Source of the DNA: Nocardioides sp. dk884 | Lineage (GTDB): Bacteria > Actinomycetota > Actinomycetes > Propionibacteriales > Nocardioidaceae | Direction of reading: 5' to 3' | Length of the DNA: 64,000 nucleotides | Assembly: GCF_009557055.1 (NCBI RefSeq) | Contig: NZ_CP045649.1 | Span: 2,021,501-2,085,500, forward strand | Shown: positions 63,489 to 64,000 of the stretch, piece after piece | Layout: every line of letters begins with the position of its first letter | Numbering within the stretch: the stretch's first letter is position 1 | The notes under the pieces: generated by a model | Told to the model about the DNA's origin: nothing | The model's input: the letters and a program-made list of their open reading frames with translations, nothing else | The model's database searches: none | Made by a program: the position numbers and the translations under genes

Positions 63489-64000
63489 GTGAGCAGACAA
63501 GGTGAGACCTCCCGACCCCCGAGCGCCGCGGACCGCTTGCGCCGCGTGGCCGCCAGTCCCGTCGACGACGTGGTGCCCCACCCGGTCCTCGACGTGGCCC
63601 CCAGCGCCAACGACCAGGGCCGTCCCGGCCTCGACCGCGTCGTCTTCGGCGTCACGGCCGTCCTCGCGCTCGCGTTCCTGGTCTGGGGGTTCGTCAGCAC
63701 CGACTCGCTGGCGTCGGTCTCCGGCGACTCGCTCGGTTGGACGATGGACAACGCCGGTTGGCTGTTCGTGATCACCGCCAGCGGCTTCGTGGTCTTCGTC
63801 CTCTGGCTCGCGCTGAGCCGGTTCGGCGCGATCACCCTGGGCCGCGACGACGAGGAACCGGAGTTCCGCACCACCTCGTGGGTCGCGATGATGTTCAGCG
63901 CGGGCATGGGCATCGGCCTGATGTTCTGGGGGGTCAGCGAGCCCATCGCGCACCTCACCACGCCGCCGCCGGGCACCGAGGGCGGCACCGAGGCCGAGGC
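63489..64000 (+). CDS. BCCT family betaine/choline/carnitine transporter, N-terminal part (runs off the window)
   Basis: 170 residues visible from GTG 63489. After a polar N-terminus (1-40): membrane segments VVFGVTAVLALAFLVWGF (about 49-66), NAGWLFVITASGFVVFVLWLALS and SWVAMMFSAGMGIGLMFWGVSEPI, the last being the glycine-rich signature of BCCT transporters. Imports compatible solutes with sodium or protons, usually for osmotic stress. The rest lies beyond 64000. Confidence 0.9.
   Translation, partial: MSRQGETSRPPSAADRLRRVAASPVDDVVPHPVLDVAPSANDQGRPGLDRVVFGVTAVLALAFLVWGFVSTDSLASVSGDSLGWTMDNAGWLFVITASGFVVFVLWLALSRFGAITLGRDDEEPEFRTTSWVAMMFSAGMGIGLMFWGVSEPIAHLTTPPPGTEGGTEAE

Overview
This 64 kb window is a chromosomal segment of a high-GC actinobacterium. 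The bacterial proteasome/pupylation cluster, RbpA, mycothiol ligase MshC, the actinobacterial lipoprotein acyltransferase/Ppm pair and heavy use of GTG starts all say Actinobacteria. The lysine-fermentation genes (kal-kamE-kamD-kdd with kamA) and the general gene style suggest Nocardioides or a close relative in the Nocardioidaceae; this is an inference from gene content. No phage, plasmid, IS element or CRISPR array is visible. The only RNA gene is a tRNA-Leu(GAG) at 58473-58561.

Layout. 1-11.5 kb: SPFH protein with a ribbon-helix-helix partner, a degenerate tyrosine-recombinase-like gene, hydrolase/methyltransferase, an Asp/Glu-racemase-type isomerase with a Dabb partner, a zinc alcohol dehydrogenase, a HTH-MurA fusion with its own operator, GDPD plus MFS exporter, and rbpA behind a sigma-R type promoter. 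11.5-22.9 kb: fxsA, the ppm1-lnt pair, the lysine 3,6-diaminohexanoate pathway, an Lrp regulator and a 5'-3' exonuclease. 23-42.6 kb: the conserved helY-dgk-tatC-tatA-pafC-pafB-FKBP-pafA-prcA-prcB-pup-dop-(gad)-arc-trmI block, which makes, attaches, removes and reads Pup and degrades pupylated proteins. It is interrupted by two foreign-looking genes: an AbiEi/DUF559-like protein and a glutamate decarboxylase. 42.6-58.4 kb: site-2 protease, RecB-like nuclease, HAD phosphatase, metH, PAC2, the mshC-SCO1664-DUF3090-phosphatase set, corA, uppP, aldo/keto reductase, M20 peptidase. 58.4-64 kb: tRNA-Leu, a membrane protein, a ParD-like/zeta toxin-antitoxin pair with a double operator, a secreted HNH-excalibur nuclease, a DJ-1 protein, a LysR-effector-like protein and the start of a BCCT transporter.

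The most striking thing not explained by genes is a family of twelve intergenic palindromes. Every copy is exactly 59 bp, built as a 20-bp arm, a 19-bp spacer and a 20-bp arm; the consensus arms are ACGTTTGGTCCCCAACGACA and TGTCGTTGGGGACCAAACGT. Copies lie at 1053, 8579, 20015, 21579, 22163, 32983, 34099, 36087, 41484, 45551, 50380 and 56983, about one per 5 kb. Ten sit 7-34 nt after a stop codon, one overlaps a stop codon, and one lies between divergent genes. Two pairs bracket single accessory genes. The arms read as VPND...GDQT-type peptides, so gene starts predicted inside them are spurious. Three other palindrome types occur (5788-5852, 14470-14505, 14592-14629).

Expression is dominated by leaderless transcription. 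At 23 starts a TANNNT -10 box lies 6-8 nt before the ATG or GTG, and this was used to choose starts. Most other genes have a clear Shine-Dalgarno sequence or are coupled by 4-bp ATGA/GTGA overlaps.
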